From Pseudomonadota bacterium (GTDB lineage: Bacteria; Pseudomonadota; Gammaproteobacteria; Arenicellales; Arenicellaceae): 16,108 nucleotides of DNA. Below the pieces are notes generated by a model. The model saw only the letters and a list, made by a program, of their open reading frames with translations, made no database searches and was not told the DNA's origin. The stretch spans positions 1-16,108 of the forward strand of contig JABJKL010000006.1 in assembly GCA_018660405.1 (NCBI GenBank). The letters run 5' to 3'. The position numbers and the translations under genes were made by a program. Positions 1 to 7,594 of this stretch are shown in pieces (the stretch's first letter is position 1; every line of letters begins with the position of its first letter).

Positions 1-162
1 GAAGTGTTTACCGGCTCCCCCGGCAAATACGTTAGCGTAAAAGATACGATTGCAGGCTTTAAGGCGATTATCAGCGGTGAGATGGATCAATATTCTGAAC
101 AAGCCTTCTATATGGTTGGCTCCATCGATGAAGTCATTGAAAAGGCCAAAGACATTGAATAA
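1..162 (+). CDS. atpD: F-type ATP synthase subunit beta, 3' end (partial)
   Basis: The first 53 codons are open in frame 1 and end at TAA 160-162. They encode the conserved C-terminal tail of the catalytic beta subunit of the F1 sector, with the family-typical stretches EVFTGSPGKYV, the FKAIISGE segment, and the YMVGSID segment near the end. The beta subunit binds and converts ADP and phosphate to ATP on the cytoplasmic side of the inner membrane; the nucleotide-binding part lies outside this window. The stop is followed 19 nt later by the atpC start, the usual beta-epsilon order of the bacterial atp operon. Identification is secure because of the sequence match and the neighbour; only the 5' part is missing, cut by the window edge. 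Confidence 0.97.
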   Translation, partial: EVFTGSPGKYVSVKDTIAGFKAIISGEMDQYSEQAFYMVGSIDEVIEKAKDIE

Positions 163-181
163 GAAGGACATAGAGTAAGTT

Positions 182-616
182 ATGGCAACCACTACGCAAG
201 TTGGCACGATGCAAGTTGAAGTGGTCAGCGCTGAGCAGGAGATTTTTTCTGGTCAGGCGAGCATGCTGGTGGCTACCGGCATCGCCGGCGAACTAGGTAT
301 TACACCGCACCACGCACCCTTGCTTACCCAGCTTAAGCCCGGGGATGTTCGTGTGTTCGCCGAAAATGGTGATGAGGAAGTTATATACGTATCCGGCGGC
401 ATTCTGGAAGTTACTCCACAAATGGTAACCGTATTATCAGATACAGCGGTGCGCGCCGAAGATCTTGACGAGGCAGCGGCTTTGGAGAGCCAACAAAGGG
501 CTCAGCAAGCATTGGCGGATAATCGAGCGGATATCGAATGGGCGAAGGCCAAAGCGGAACTCGCGCAAGCCGCCGCGCAACTGGCTGCGATTAAGAAACT
601 GAAAAGACGCAGATAA
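182..616 (+). CDS. atpC: F-type ATP synthase subunit epsilon
   Basis: This encodes the 144-residue epsilon subunit, the regulatory and coupling part of the F1 central stalk. The N-terminal beta-sandwich carries the family signature VVSAEQEIFSG (about residues 14-24) and GELGITPHHAPLLT (about 36-49). The C-terminal part from about residue 95 is the Ala-rich helical hairpin that can inhibit ATP hydrolysis, ending in a basic KKLKRRR tail. The start at ATG 182 follows a GAAGGA sequence at 163-168. A second ATG at 209 (residue 10) would match the N-terminus of shorter homologues, so the exact start is slightly uncertain. It is the last gene of the atp operon, as expected, and is followed by an intrinsic terminator. 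Confidence 0.97.
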   Translation: MATTTQVGTMQVEVVSAEQEIFSGQASMLVATGIAGELGITPHHAPLLTQLKPGDVRVFAENGDEEVIYVSGGILEVTPQMVTVLSDTAVRAEDLDEAAALESQQRAQQALADNRADIEWAKAKAELAQAAAQLAAIKKLKRRR

Positions 617-637
617 TTTTTGTTTGGCACGAAATCA

Positions 638-677
638 CAGAACCCCATCAGTTTATGCTGATGGGGTTTCTGTTTTT
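638..677 (+). terminator. Rho-independent terminator of the atp operon
   Basis: An 11-bp perfect stem pairs AACCCCATCAG (641-651) with CTGATGGGGTT (658-668) across a 6-nt TTTATG loop. CAG/CTG flanks can extend it with one bulge. A run of five T follows at 673-677. It lies 21 nt after the atpC stop, so it separates the ATP synthase operon from the next gene. Confidence 0.93.
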
Positions 678-729
678 CTGCCCTGATGGCATAGTGCGTT
701 ATCTCTTTATGGTAGTTCCCGTGCAATAC

Positions 730-735
730 AGGAGG
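730..735 (+). promoter_or_regulatory. Strong Shine-Dalgarno that fixes a TTG start
   Basis: AGGAGG sits 8 nt before TTG 744. No ATG in this frame occurs before residue 86 of the glycosyltransferase, and the conserved GT2 N-terminus begins within five codons of the TTG, so this site decides the start. Confidence 0.8.
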
Positions 736-743
736 CTCTGCGA

Positions 744-1901
744 TTGGGCGAAATAAAGCTAAGTATTGTCATTCCTTGTTTTAATGAAGCCGAAACAATC
801 AGCGAATGCGTGAAACAAGCGTTGCGCGGCATTGAATTAAGCGAGCTTTCCGGCGAAGTGGTCGTGGCTAATAACAATAGCGCAGACGATTCGGCAGCCC
901 TGGCAAAAAGCGCCGGTGCACGAGTCGTTGACGTGGCGGCCAAAGGCTATGGCAATGCCTTGATCGGAGGAATCGAGGCTGCCTGCGGTGAATATGTGAT
1001 GATGGGTGATGCTGACCTCAGTTACGATTTTCAACACGCACCGAAATTTGTTGAAAAATTACAGGCTGGCGCAGATTTAGTGATGGGTAATCGCTTTCTC
1101 GGCGGTATTGAGGCCGGAGCAATGCCCTGGAAAAATCGTTTCGTCGGTAATCCGGTATTGTCGGGTATCGGTAAATGGCTGTTTAAAATACAGGTTGGTG
1201 ATTTCCACTGTGGATTAAGGGCTTTCTCCAGGGAAGCGTATAAACAGATGAACCTTAATTGCGGAGGGATGGAGTTCGCATCTGAGATGGTTATTCGGGC
1301 ACATCTATTGAAGATGAAGGTAGAAGAGGTGGCTACCGTATTACGGGTCGACGGAAGATCGGGTGCTCCAAATCTACGCCCATGGCGAGATGGCTTGCGG
1401 CACTTGATATTAATGCTCAGTTATAATCCGCAAAAAACATTCAAAATGCCGGGCATGTTATTAGCGGCACCCAGTTTAGTGGCAATCATCGTGCTTGAAT
1501 TGGGGCCAGCGCGATTGCTGGGTGTGAACTTCGACATGGGTTCACTGATGGTGTTGGCAATGCTATTTTTGTTGGGTACACAGCTGATGTTGATGGCGCA
1601 CCTTACTCATTGTTATTCCCGGGTAAATGGGTTTTTGCTGCCGGACGTAGCGCAGGGAAAAACACCGTTAAAAGCTGGAACTCTCGTTTTAGCCGGGTTG
1701 TTTGTTGGATTGATAGGGGCCTTGGGAGTGATTTTGATGACGGTTTGGTGGGCGACGGGTGGTTTTGGTGATACCAATCCTCAAACAACAATGCGAGTGC
1801 TCATTCCTGCAGCGATATGCCTGCTTTTGGGCGGCCAACTATTTTTCAACGGTATTCTTCAGAATGTTTTGGAAATACCCCTAATAGGCAGGAATAAGTG
1901 A
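744..1901 (+). CDS. GT2 glycosyltransferase, polyprenyl-phosphate-sugar synthase-like, membrane-anchored
   Basis: This 385-residue protein has an N-terminal GT-A catalytic domain (about 1-230) and a C-terminal membrane part. Visible motifs are LSIVIPCFNEAETI at residues 6-19 (nucleotide-sugar binding), the metal-binding DAD at 89-91 inside GDADLSYDF, GNRFLGG at 115-121, and HCGLRAF at 154-160. This set is typical of the dolichol-phosphate mannose/glucose synthase-like branch of GT2. About four hydrophobic segments follow (near 233-260, 262-290, 311-341, 350-379). By family, it should transfer a hexose from a nucleotide sugar to polyprenyl phosphate on the cytoplasmic face; the sugar cannot be told. 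Translation starts at TTG. The stop overlaps the next gene's GTG by 4 nt (GTGA), which suggests translational coupling. It is the first gene after the atp terminator, and no clear promoter was seen in 678-729. Confidence 0.85.
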   Translation: MGEIKLSIVIPCFNEAETISECVKQALRGIELSELSGEVVVANNNSADDSAALAKSAGARVVDVAAKGYGNALIGGIEAACGEYVMMGDADLSYDFQHAPKFVEKLQAGADLVMGNRFLGGIEAGAMPWKNRFVGNPVLSGIGKWLFKIQVGDFHCGLRAFSREAYKQMNLNCGGMEFASEMVIRAHLLKMKVEEVATVLRVDGRSGAPNLRPWRDGLRHLILMLSYNPQKTFKMPGMLLAAPSLVAIIVLELGPARLLGVNFDMGSLMVLAMLFLLGTQLMLMAHLTHCYSRVNGFLLPDVAQGKTPLKAGTLVLAGLFVGLIGALGVILMTVWWATGGFGDTNPQTTMRVLIPAAICLLLGGQLFFNGILQNVLEIPLIGRNK

Positions 1902-3685
1902 TCGTTTTGGTACTAGTCACGGGGCTTGTTTTTGCGCTGATCGTGCTGGTCATCAGGCCAACGCAGCAGCGTGGCAAACTATTATCATTATCGGCGGCTT
2001 TGGCCGCCACGGCCATTAAGCTGTGGTTGGTTTCCTGGCAAGACCTGATAGGAAACGGTGCAGCAGGACATGATGACTTCCTTTTCCTTTGGCTGGCAGG
2101 GTTCGTATCGGCAGGCGATTGGTTAGGGGTGTATAACGAATTCACCCTTATTAAGGGACCATTTTTAAGTGTGTGGATATCCTGGCTGCATAAAATCGGT
2201 TTGCCATTTCTGCTGACTAATCAATTGTTGTACGTCTTTGCTTGTGTTGTAGCCGCCATTGCACTAAGGCCGGTTATAACGTCGAGCTGGGGCGTGCTCA
2301 TTGTCTACTTAGTAGCACTGTTCAACCCCATGTCCTTTAGTTTGGCCCATATCGCGCGCGTTGATCGATTCGCAATCTATTCTTCGCTCATATTATTGTT
2401 GCACGCCTGTATTGTTGGCTGGTTGTTGCGTTGCCATCGGGCAAAAAATGCCGATGTGATTTGGCTTTTTGGAGCATCGTTGATTCTGGGTATCGCGCTG
2501 ATTACCAGAGAGGCATCCATTTGGTTGTTCCCCGGTGTGGCGCTTGTGCTTGCCGCCACGATGCTTTTTTCAAGGTGGAATGTTCGTTCGGCTAAACGCT
2601 ACCTGCTGTGCACCGTTTTTCTCGTAGTTATCGCCGCGATACCGACGCAGCTTGTGAGTTATATGAATTGGAAGCATTACGAGTTTTGGGGTGTGACAGA
2701 ATTCGGAGATAGTGAGTTTGCAAATGCTTATGGAGCGTTAACCCGGGTGGAACCCCGGTCGCCACATATGGCTGTTCCAATAAGCAAACAAGCACGAATG
2801 AATGCCTATAAAGTAAGCTCCTCATTGGCTACGCTTGAAGAACTTCTAGAGGGCGAACTGGGTCAAGGGTGGGCACGGGTATCTAGCCAGGAACTTATGC
2901 AATCACTGGATGGAGAAATCGCGGGTGGTTGGTTTATGTGGGCGTTTCGTGATGCCGCTACACGGCAAGGAATGCACCAATGGTTTGGTAAATCCGAAAC
3001 GTTTTATAAACAGATTGCAGATGAAATAAATTTCGCGTGCCAACAAGGCCCTCTGGAATGTTTGGCACCACGCAGTGGGTTCACTCCCGTTTTTGATGCC
3101 GGGCAACTTTTGCCTGCGCTAAATGTTTTTTTTAAAGCGTGGGCCAGTATGGCTACGTTTTCCCAATACAGGCCAGAGTCTGATGAAAGTGTCGGTCAAG
3201 ACTGGATGCTTGATATGTTTCAGGATTTCACCTGGGAGCGGTTATCGAGTAACTGGCAAGACGGGCCGACAACTGAACGTTATGTAGACAAACAGCGTGC
3301 AGCCGAACGCAGGCTTGAAAAAATACAAAGCCGATATCGCAAATGGGCTCCAGCGTTAGCTATCCTGCTAAGCCTCCTATTTATCTATCGCCTGGTATTG
3401 TGGGTTCGGTTATCAACGGATGAGAAGCGCTTGCTAACCGCAGCGCTTGCAATACTAGCTAACATGGGTGCGTATGCCGCAATGCTCTCGTACATCGAGG
3501 TAACCTCATTTTTAACCATTAATCACCAGTATCTTTTCCCTAACCACGCATTATTGTGTTGGCTAATTGGGGGAGGCGTCGCTTTGGTTGGTGTAAGACT
3601 GGGACCGAAAGGTGTGGCACGAATCAAATCAAGGGTAATAAAGCAAAGCGATAAATTTTGTTTTCGTCGCCCACGTCAAAGCTAA
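1898..3685 (+). CDS. Multi-pass membrane protein, probable GT-C-type glycosyltransferase
   Basis: This 595-residue integral membrane protein has several hydrophobic segments in residues 1-256, a hydrophilic region of about 225 residues (257-481), and three more hydrophobic segments near 484-503, 511-533 and 548-570, then a basic tail. An acidic HDD at 58-60 follows the first helices, where GT-C enzymes (PMT/ArnT type) carry the catalytic acidic residues of the first periplasmic loop. A TLIKGP segment and an ITREASIW segment also fit that class. GT-C enzymes take sugars from polyprenyl-phosphate donors in the periplasm, which fits the coupled upstream gene as donor supplier. The start GTG 1898 overlaps the upstream stop; no ATG in this frame occurs until well into the protein. 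No exact family is recognised, so a polymerase or other polytopic envelope protein is possible. Confidence 0.6.
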   Translation: MIVLVLVTGLVFALIVLVIRPTQQRGKLLSLSAALAATAIKLWLVSWQDLIGNGAAGHDDFLFLWLAGFVSAGDWLGVYNEFTLIKGPFLSVWISWLHKIGLPFLLTNQLLYVFACVVAAIALRPVITSSWGVLIVYLVALFNPMSFSLAHIARVDRFAIYSSLILLLHACIVGWLLRCHRAKNADVIWLFGASLILGIALITREASIWLFPGVALVLAATMLFSRWNVRSAKRYLLCTVFLVVIAAIPTQLVSYMNWKHYEFWGVTEFGDSEFANAYGALTRVEPRSPHMAVPISKQARMNAYKVSSSLATLEELLEGELGQGWARVSSQELMQSLDGEIAGGWFMWAFRDAATRQGMHQWFGKSETFYKQIADEINFACQQGPLECLAPRSGFTPVFDAGQLLPALNVFFKAWASMATFSQYRPESDESVGQDWMLDMFQDFTWERLSSNWQDGPTTERYVDKQRAAERRLEKIQSRYRKWAPALAILLSLLFIYRLVLWVRLSTDEKRLLTAALAILANMGAYAAMLSYIEVTSFLTINHQYLFPNHALLCWLIGGGVALVGVRLGPKGVARIKSRVIKQSDKFCFRRPRQS

Positions 3686-3730
3686 ATAGAGGGCAGGATA
3701 TTGGCTACGAAGTCACTACTTGCGGGAGGC

Positions 3731-3759
3731 TTGTAATTCCTGTATCACTGCATACTAAT
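3731..3759 (+). promoter_or_regulatory. Possible sigma70-type promoter before the TPR/barrel gene
   Basis: TTGTAA (3731-3736) and ACTAAT (3754-3759) are separated by 17 nt, each matching four of six consensus bases. The site lies in the 106-nt gap before the gene at 3792. Matches this weak occur by chance, so it is only a candidate. Confidence 0.25.
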
Positions 3760-3791
3760 TTGGTCGATATTGAGAGTGAGGCTAAGGGCTT

Positions 3792-5372
3792 GTGCTTATA
3801 AAAACGGGGGGTACGATTTTATCTCGTGTAATTGCGGTGGTGATGTTAGCGACTTATTGTGCAGTGACCTCTGCTCAACAAGAGGCTAGCGATGCTGATG
3901 TTCTAAATAAGGCGCTTACCGAATTAGAAGCGAGTGAATTCGCTGAGGTGTTAAAAACTTTGGAGGACCTCTCTGAAGGGTCTGAATATACAGCTGCATC
4001 CCTAATGGTTTCTGGTACCGCGTTGAATCGCCTGGGCTTACACAATACTGCGGCAGTAGTTCTTCGCCGCGCAGACGATCTCTCTTACCCAGGCGAGTTG
4101 CTGAATTTTGAATTAGGGTGGGCCTGGCTTGAAGTCGGTGAAAACGACCTGGCGATTATGCGATTGACGGGGTTTGTGCGTAATAACCCCGAACATGCAA
4201 AAGGCAACGAGCTTTTGGGTCGTGCCTTGGCCCGTTCAGGGCAGGTAGAGGATGGCATTGGCTTGATGCGTAACGCAGAGAGTTTGGATGCCGAGCTATC
4301 AGACACGGTAAATTTGGAGTTGGCGACAATCGCTTATGCTTTCGGTGATAGCGCCCTCGCGGCGGCCAAACTCAATAACATCGTCGAGCAAAGCCCGGAT
4401 TCACCGATTGCGAATTACTTGCGAAACACTTTTGCGGTAACCGATCAAGTTCCCGCTGGTGTGGCCGCCGCTCAGCCGTCAAATGTTACCTGGTGGGGCG
4501 TACAGTCTTACGCTGGCTATAACGACAATGTTATCGGTCGGGGTAGAAATCAACCGTTACCTGAGGACATATCTGGTCAGGGTTCAAGCTTCGTTCATTT
4601 TGGCGGGCACCTGGGTCATCGCAAAGTATTGTCAAATAGAAGCGACATATATGCAGTCGCCAGCTTGGGTACTGATAAAAAATTTGATGTTTCCGAGGTG
4701 GATAATGTCGTGGCACGAGGCAGCGCCCGTTATCGATACCGTCTAGATAGTGGCGCGGTTATTACTGCGGGCGCGAACGCAGAAACCTTGCGGGTCGACG
4801 GTGAAAAAATTCGCGATGGTTGGTCGGTAAGCACCGGTGTGGACTACCGCTTGGCTGACGATAAAAACCTGGAAGTCTATCTCGCACGAAACGAAGAAGA
4901 TTACGATCTGGGCAGTTTATTTGAGTTCCGTGACCGTGATGGCGATTATTGGACAGCTTCCGCCAGATACGGACAAGAGATGAGTGAGACCTTGTCATTA
5001 CACGGAGGGGTAAGCCTTCAGTCATATTCCGCAAACGGAGACGACTACGATAATGATGCCTGGTCTTTATATGTGCAGGCAGTACAGCAAGCTGACGTTG
5101 AAGTAGCAGGAAGAACGTATACGCCAAGTGTGACAGCATTTTTTTCCTATCGAGATACTAATTACGACAACCTTAATAGTTTCGCCGGAACTAATGGCTT
5201 TGCCTTTGCTCGCGATGACCAGGAATTATTAGTCTCGGTTAGTGTAAATGTGCCGATCAAAGAAAACTGGACAGTTTTTATGCAGCTACAACACGCAGAC
5301 AATCAATCTAATGTTGATGCTTTCGATTATAAACAGTCGATGTTTAACGTTGGCTTCAGTCCCCAGTATTAG
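3792..5372 (+). CDS. TPR protein with C-terminal outer-membrane beta-barrel (Slam-like layout)
   Basis: This encodes 526 residues. Residues 1-28 form a signal peptide (Lys/Arg, hydrophobic core, cleavage likely after VTSA). Residues 31-210 are helical with about four TPR-like units, for example ALNRLGLHNTAAVVLRRA and LLGRALARSGQVEDGI. From W234 to the end (about 293 residues) alternating polar/aromatic strands indicate a beta-barrel: the first strand holds SYAGYNDNV, the second-last QLQHADNQSNV, and the last strand ends in an aromatic residue (FSPQY), as outer-membrane proteins do. The length and TPR-then-barrel order resemble surface lipoprotein assembly modifiers (Slam, about 490 residues with a 14-strand barrel); TPR/barrel polysaccharide exporters such as PgaA are larger. 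The family assignment is inference. GTG 3792 is the first possible start after an in-frame TAA at 3783-3785, with GAGG at 3778-3781. The next gene, 17 nt downstream, encodes an exported protein. Confidence 0.7.
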   Translation: MLIKTGGTILSRVIAVVMLATYCAVTSAQQEASDADVLNKALTELEASEFAEVLKTLEDLSEGSEYTAASLMVSGTALNRLGLHNTAAVVLRRADDLSYPGELLNFELGWAWLEVGENDLAIMRLTGFVRNNPEHAKGNELLGRALARSGQVEDGIGLMRNAESLDAELSDTVNLELATIAYAFGDSALAAAKLNNIVEQSPDSPIANYLRNTFAVTDQVPAGVAAAQPSNVTWWGVQSYAGYNDNVIGRGRNQPLPEDISGQGSSFVHFGGHLGHRKVLSNRSDIYAVASLGTDKKFDVSEVDNVVARGSARYRYRLDSGAVITAGANAETLRVDGEKIRDGWSVSTGVDYRLADDKNLEVYLARNEEDYDLGSLFEFRDRDGDYWTASARYGQEMSETLSLHGGVSLQSYSANGDDYDNDAWSLYVQAVQQADVEVAGRTYTPSVTAFFSYRDTNYDNLNSFAGTNGFAFARDDQELLVSVSVNVPIKENWTVFMQLQHADNQSNVDAFDYKQSMFNVGFSPQY

Positions 5373-5374
5373 CC

Positions 5375-5380
5375 AAGGGG
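5375..5380 (+). promoter_or_regulatory. Ribosome binding site of the 703-residue exported protein
   Basis: AAGGGG lies 9 nt before ATG 5390, in the 17-nt gap after the upstream stop. It supports this start and cotranscription with the TPR/barrel gene. Confidence 0.65.
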
Positions 5381-5389
5381 TGATAAGTA

Positions 5390-7501
5390 ATGAAGTTTAG
5401 AGAATTATTTTTGATACTTGCTTTATCCAGTGCGTTTTTTGTTTTGCCTCAGTCTGCGGGCGCGGCCAATTTCAGCCTGGGTTGCTTTCATCAAGGATCC
5501 TTTATCGAATGTCCTCCCGGCGTGGCGATCGGCTCTACTAGCGCCAACTTTTCGGGCACGGGAATTAACTGGACGACCCCCAATAATGGAGGCACTGTTT
5601 TTGTTGAGGGCACGGGCCCGTTTCCGGCTTGCCCGACGCCACTGCCGCCGAACGTTAATTTGCCCGACGTGGGGACGATGACACCGTCAGAGCCTGTGCC
5701 CACCAACCCCGAACCTTCGCAAAGCACGCCGCCCCCGGCTGTTGTAATCATTATTCCGGGGCAGTTGCCAAGCTTGTTTCCACCGGCAGCCAATTCATTT
5801 GTGCCGGTTAGTACGCTTGATCTATATCGACTGAAAATTTCGTCCGGTACTACGGCTTCGACCTGTGCCAACGGCTATGGGTCGATGGCAGGAGATTCTA
5901 TCTATTCCCCATGGCAACCAAGGCTGGGTTGCGGCTATAGCCCGGCGCCTACAGAAACCGAAAACCCTTATGGGTTTAGCTTGGCGCTAAATTTATCTTT
6001 TGACTTACCTGAGGATGAGCGACCATTAATAGACGCTACACCGAGAGTTCTTATTGCCGTTGATACACCTGATTTAGGTATCGCGCTACAGTCAACGATT
6101 GACAATTTGGTTCCAGGCACTGAGGGCTTGGACGATTCGGAATACACGGCCAGAGTTTTAGGAGCACTGCTAGACGATGGTGGCGCTTTTGGTATAAACG
6201 ACGCTATTGCGTTCAAGTGGCTTGAGGGTGTTGGTATCAGGGCAGTAGACGACCCGGGTGTTGGAAGTATTTTAGATCAGATCACTCAGCCGGTTGGAAG
6301 TATTATGGATCAGATCACTCAGCCGGGTAATGGGCCCCAAACAGCGGATGGTTTTAATCCAAGCGTAGGCTTTGATGTTGATGAAGATCCAGCTGATTAT
6401 CCCGCCGGCTCATTGTTGTCCAATCCAGAATTTCAGGAGGACATCCTCCGTAGAATACAGGCTTGGGCAAACTTCGATAACATCGGGGATGTTGAAGAAG
6501 GCATCGATTTGCTTATACCCTTTGTTGAGCATTCAAAATATGCAGATGTCGACTTGAACCTGGATCTGGGTTATGGCGCACCATTGTTTGGCGTCACTGC
6601 AGAGTACGAAACTCAAGAACAAACCACAGGGAACAATGGCACGCCCGCCGGTAGTGAGCCGCTTAATTTGGATGCAGACCTACAATACAGTGATGACGAT
6701 ATTGTCATTCCAGATTTTTGGAATCGGCATATTGACAGGTTTTCGAGTATCGATACGACCACTACAGATGAGGACGTTGCGTCACAGGTTCCCGAGCAAC
6801 CCGTATTTGCAGTTACTGCGCCCCAGGAGTTAACTGACGACCAGCTTGAATACGTTCTATTTAACGTGCTCACTGAGGCACAGGCATATACACTTCTTGA
6901 GTTAGCTGACGAACACGGTATGGAATATTCGCTTAAGGCTCTTAGGGAGTTCGCGACCGCATTTTATGCACATCCAGATGTATGGGCACTAATGATGCAA
7001 GTGCTTAGCGTCGATATGTTTGTAACAATGCTGCCCGCGATGAGCGACAGTATTTTGGACATTTTGGATCAGGCGATAGAGAGCGAGTTTAAAAATATCG
7101 ATGCTGAGATCGGTGCTGAGTTCGATCGTATCCTGGCTGAAAATGAGGCTTTTGGAGAAAACGCGGAATGGCTCAAGCAGCAACAGCAATTGGCCATCAT
7201 GCGGCCGTTTCTTCTTGCTCCGATCATTGTTCGGGGGCTTGCCGGACAGTCGATTTATATGGACAAGTTGGCACTATTTTTGTATTCGTCAACAAATCAA
7301 CCAGATTTTTTCCGGGTGGTTGCAACTATAGGCGTCATTGAAGTGTTGATCAACACGGCTACTCAGGGTTTGTTAGTAGACCCCGACGCCGACTTCAACG
7401 AAGGTGATGTACACAGCGTCATTCGAGAGGTACAAGGTAATATCCCACTTGTGAATCGAACAGCCCCGTCAGATGTTTCAACGCAAGTTGTGATGTATTG
7501 A
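5390..7501 (+). CDS. Exported 703-residue protein of unknown family
   Basis: No family is recognised. Residues 1-25 are a signal peptide with cleavage likely after SAGA. The mature N-terminal region contains all five cysteines (C32, C41, C81, C159, C181), which could form disulfides in the periplasm or outside the cell. A Pro/Thr/Ser-rich stretch spans about 80-135. Residues 291-301 and 302-312 are a tandem 11-residue repeat (VGSILDQITQP, then the same with M for L). The middle and C-terminal parts are acidic. From about residue 480 the sequence becomes Ala/Leu-rich and helical, with hydrophobic stretches near 530-560 and 605-660 that are too mixed to call as clear membrane helices. No enzyme motif or cell-wall anchor was seen. 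It lies 17 nt after the TPR/barrel gene and is probably its co-expressed partner. It may be a secreted or surface-exposed protein, but its function is unknown. Confidence 0.8.
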   Translation: MKFRELFLILALSSAFFVLPQSAGAANFSLGCFHQGSFIECPPGVAIGSTSANFSGTGINWTTPNNGGTVFVEGTGPFPACPTPLPPNVNLPDVGTMTPSEPVPTNPEPSQSTPPPAVVIIIPGQLPSLFPPAANSFVPVSTLDLYRLKISSGTTASTCANGYGSMAGDSIYSPWQPRLGCGYSPAPTETENPYGFSLALNLSFDLPEDERPLIDATPRVLIAVDTPDLGIALQSTIDNLVPGTEGLDDSEYTARVLGALLDDGGAFGINDAIAFKWLEGVGIRAVDDPGVGSILDQITQPVGSIMDQITQPGNGPQTADGFNPSVGFDVDEDPADYPAGSLLSNPEFQEDILRRIQAWANFDNIGDVEEGIDLLIPFVEHSKYADVDLNLDLGYGAPLFGVTAEYETQEQTTGNNGTPAGSEPLNLDADLQYSDDDIVIPDFWNRHIDRFSSIDTTTTDEDVASQVPEQPVFAVTAPQELTDDQLEYVLFNVLTEAQAYTLLELADEHGMEYSLKALREFATAFYAHPDVWALMMQVLSVDMFVTMLPAMSDSILDILDQAIESEFKNIDAEIGAEFDRILAENEAFGENAEWLKQQQQLAIMRPFLLAPIIVRGLAGQSIYMDKLALFLYSSTNQPDFFRVVATIGVIEVLINTATQGLLVDPDADFNEGDVHSVIREVQGNIPLVNRTAPSDVSTQVVMY
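6260..6325 (+). repeat. Tandem duplication of a 33-bp unit inside the exported protein gene
   Basis: Two directly adjacent 33-bp units (6260-6292 and 6293-6325) differ at two positions (units' 13th and 15th bases). The unit is in phase with codons and encodes the 11-residue repeat at residues 291-312. It is flanked by glycine- and proline-containing sequence, so it probably lies in a flexible linker. Confidence 0.93.
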
Positions 7502-7594
7502 ACCAAGCTATTGTATGAAATAAAACGTTGCGGATAAAATGGCGTTGGCGATACAAGCAAGCACAAATATTTCACTAATTTGATGGAATAAAAA

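Noticed and set aside
4762..5139. 125-codon open frame on the minus strand inside the TPR/barrel gene.
   Set aside because: It is fully opposite a gene with a clear signal peptide and barrel pattern. Its translation is rich in Arg, His and Pro with no coherent motif.
5474..5485. Possible lipobox (SLGC, C32) in the exported protein, which would make it a surface lipoprotein and a classical Slam client.
   Set aside because: Leu is at -2 rather than -3, and a good signal-peptidase I site (AGA, residues 23-25) ends the hydrophobic core seven residues earlier.
5491..5871. 126-codon open frame on the minus strand inside the exported protein gene.
   Set aside because: It mirrors the Pro/Gly-rich coding region on the plus strand. 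It has no ribosome site or recognisable protein features.
7545..7573. Possible promoter TTGGCG-17-TATTTC before the ABC transporter gene.
   Set aside because: The -10 match is poor and the gap composition alone makes such pairs likely by chance.
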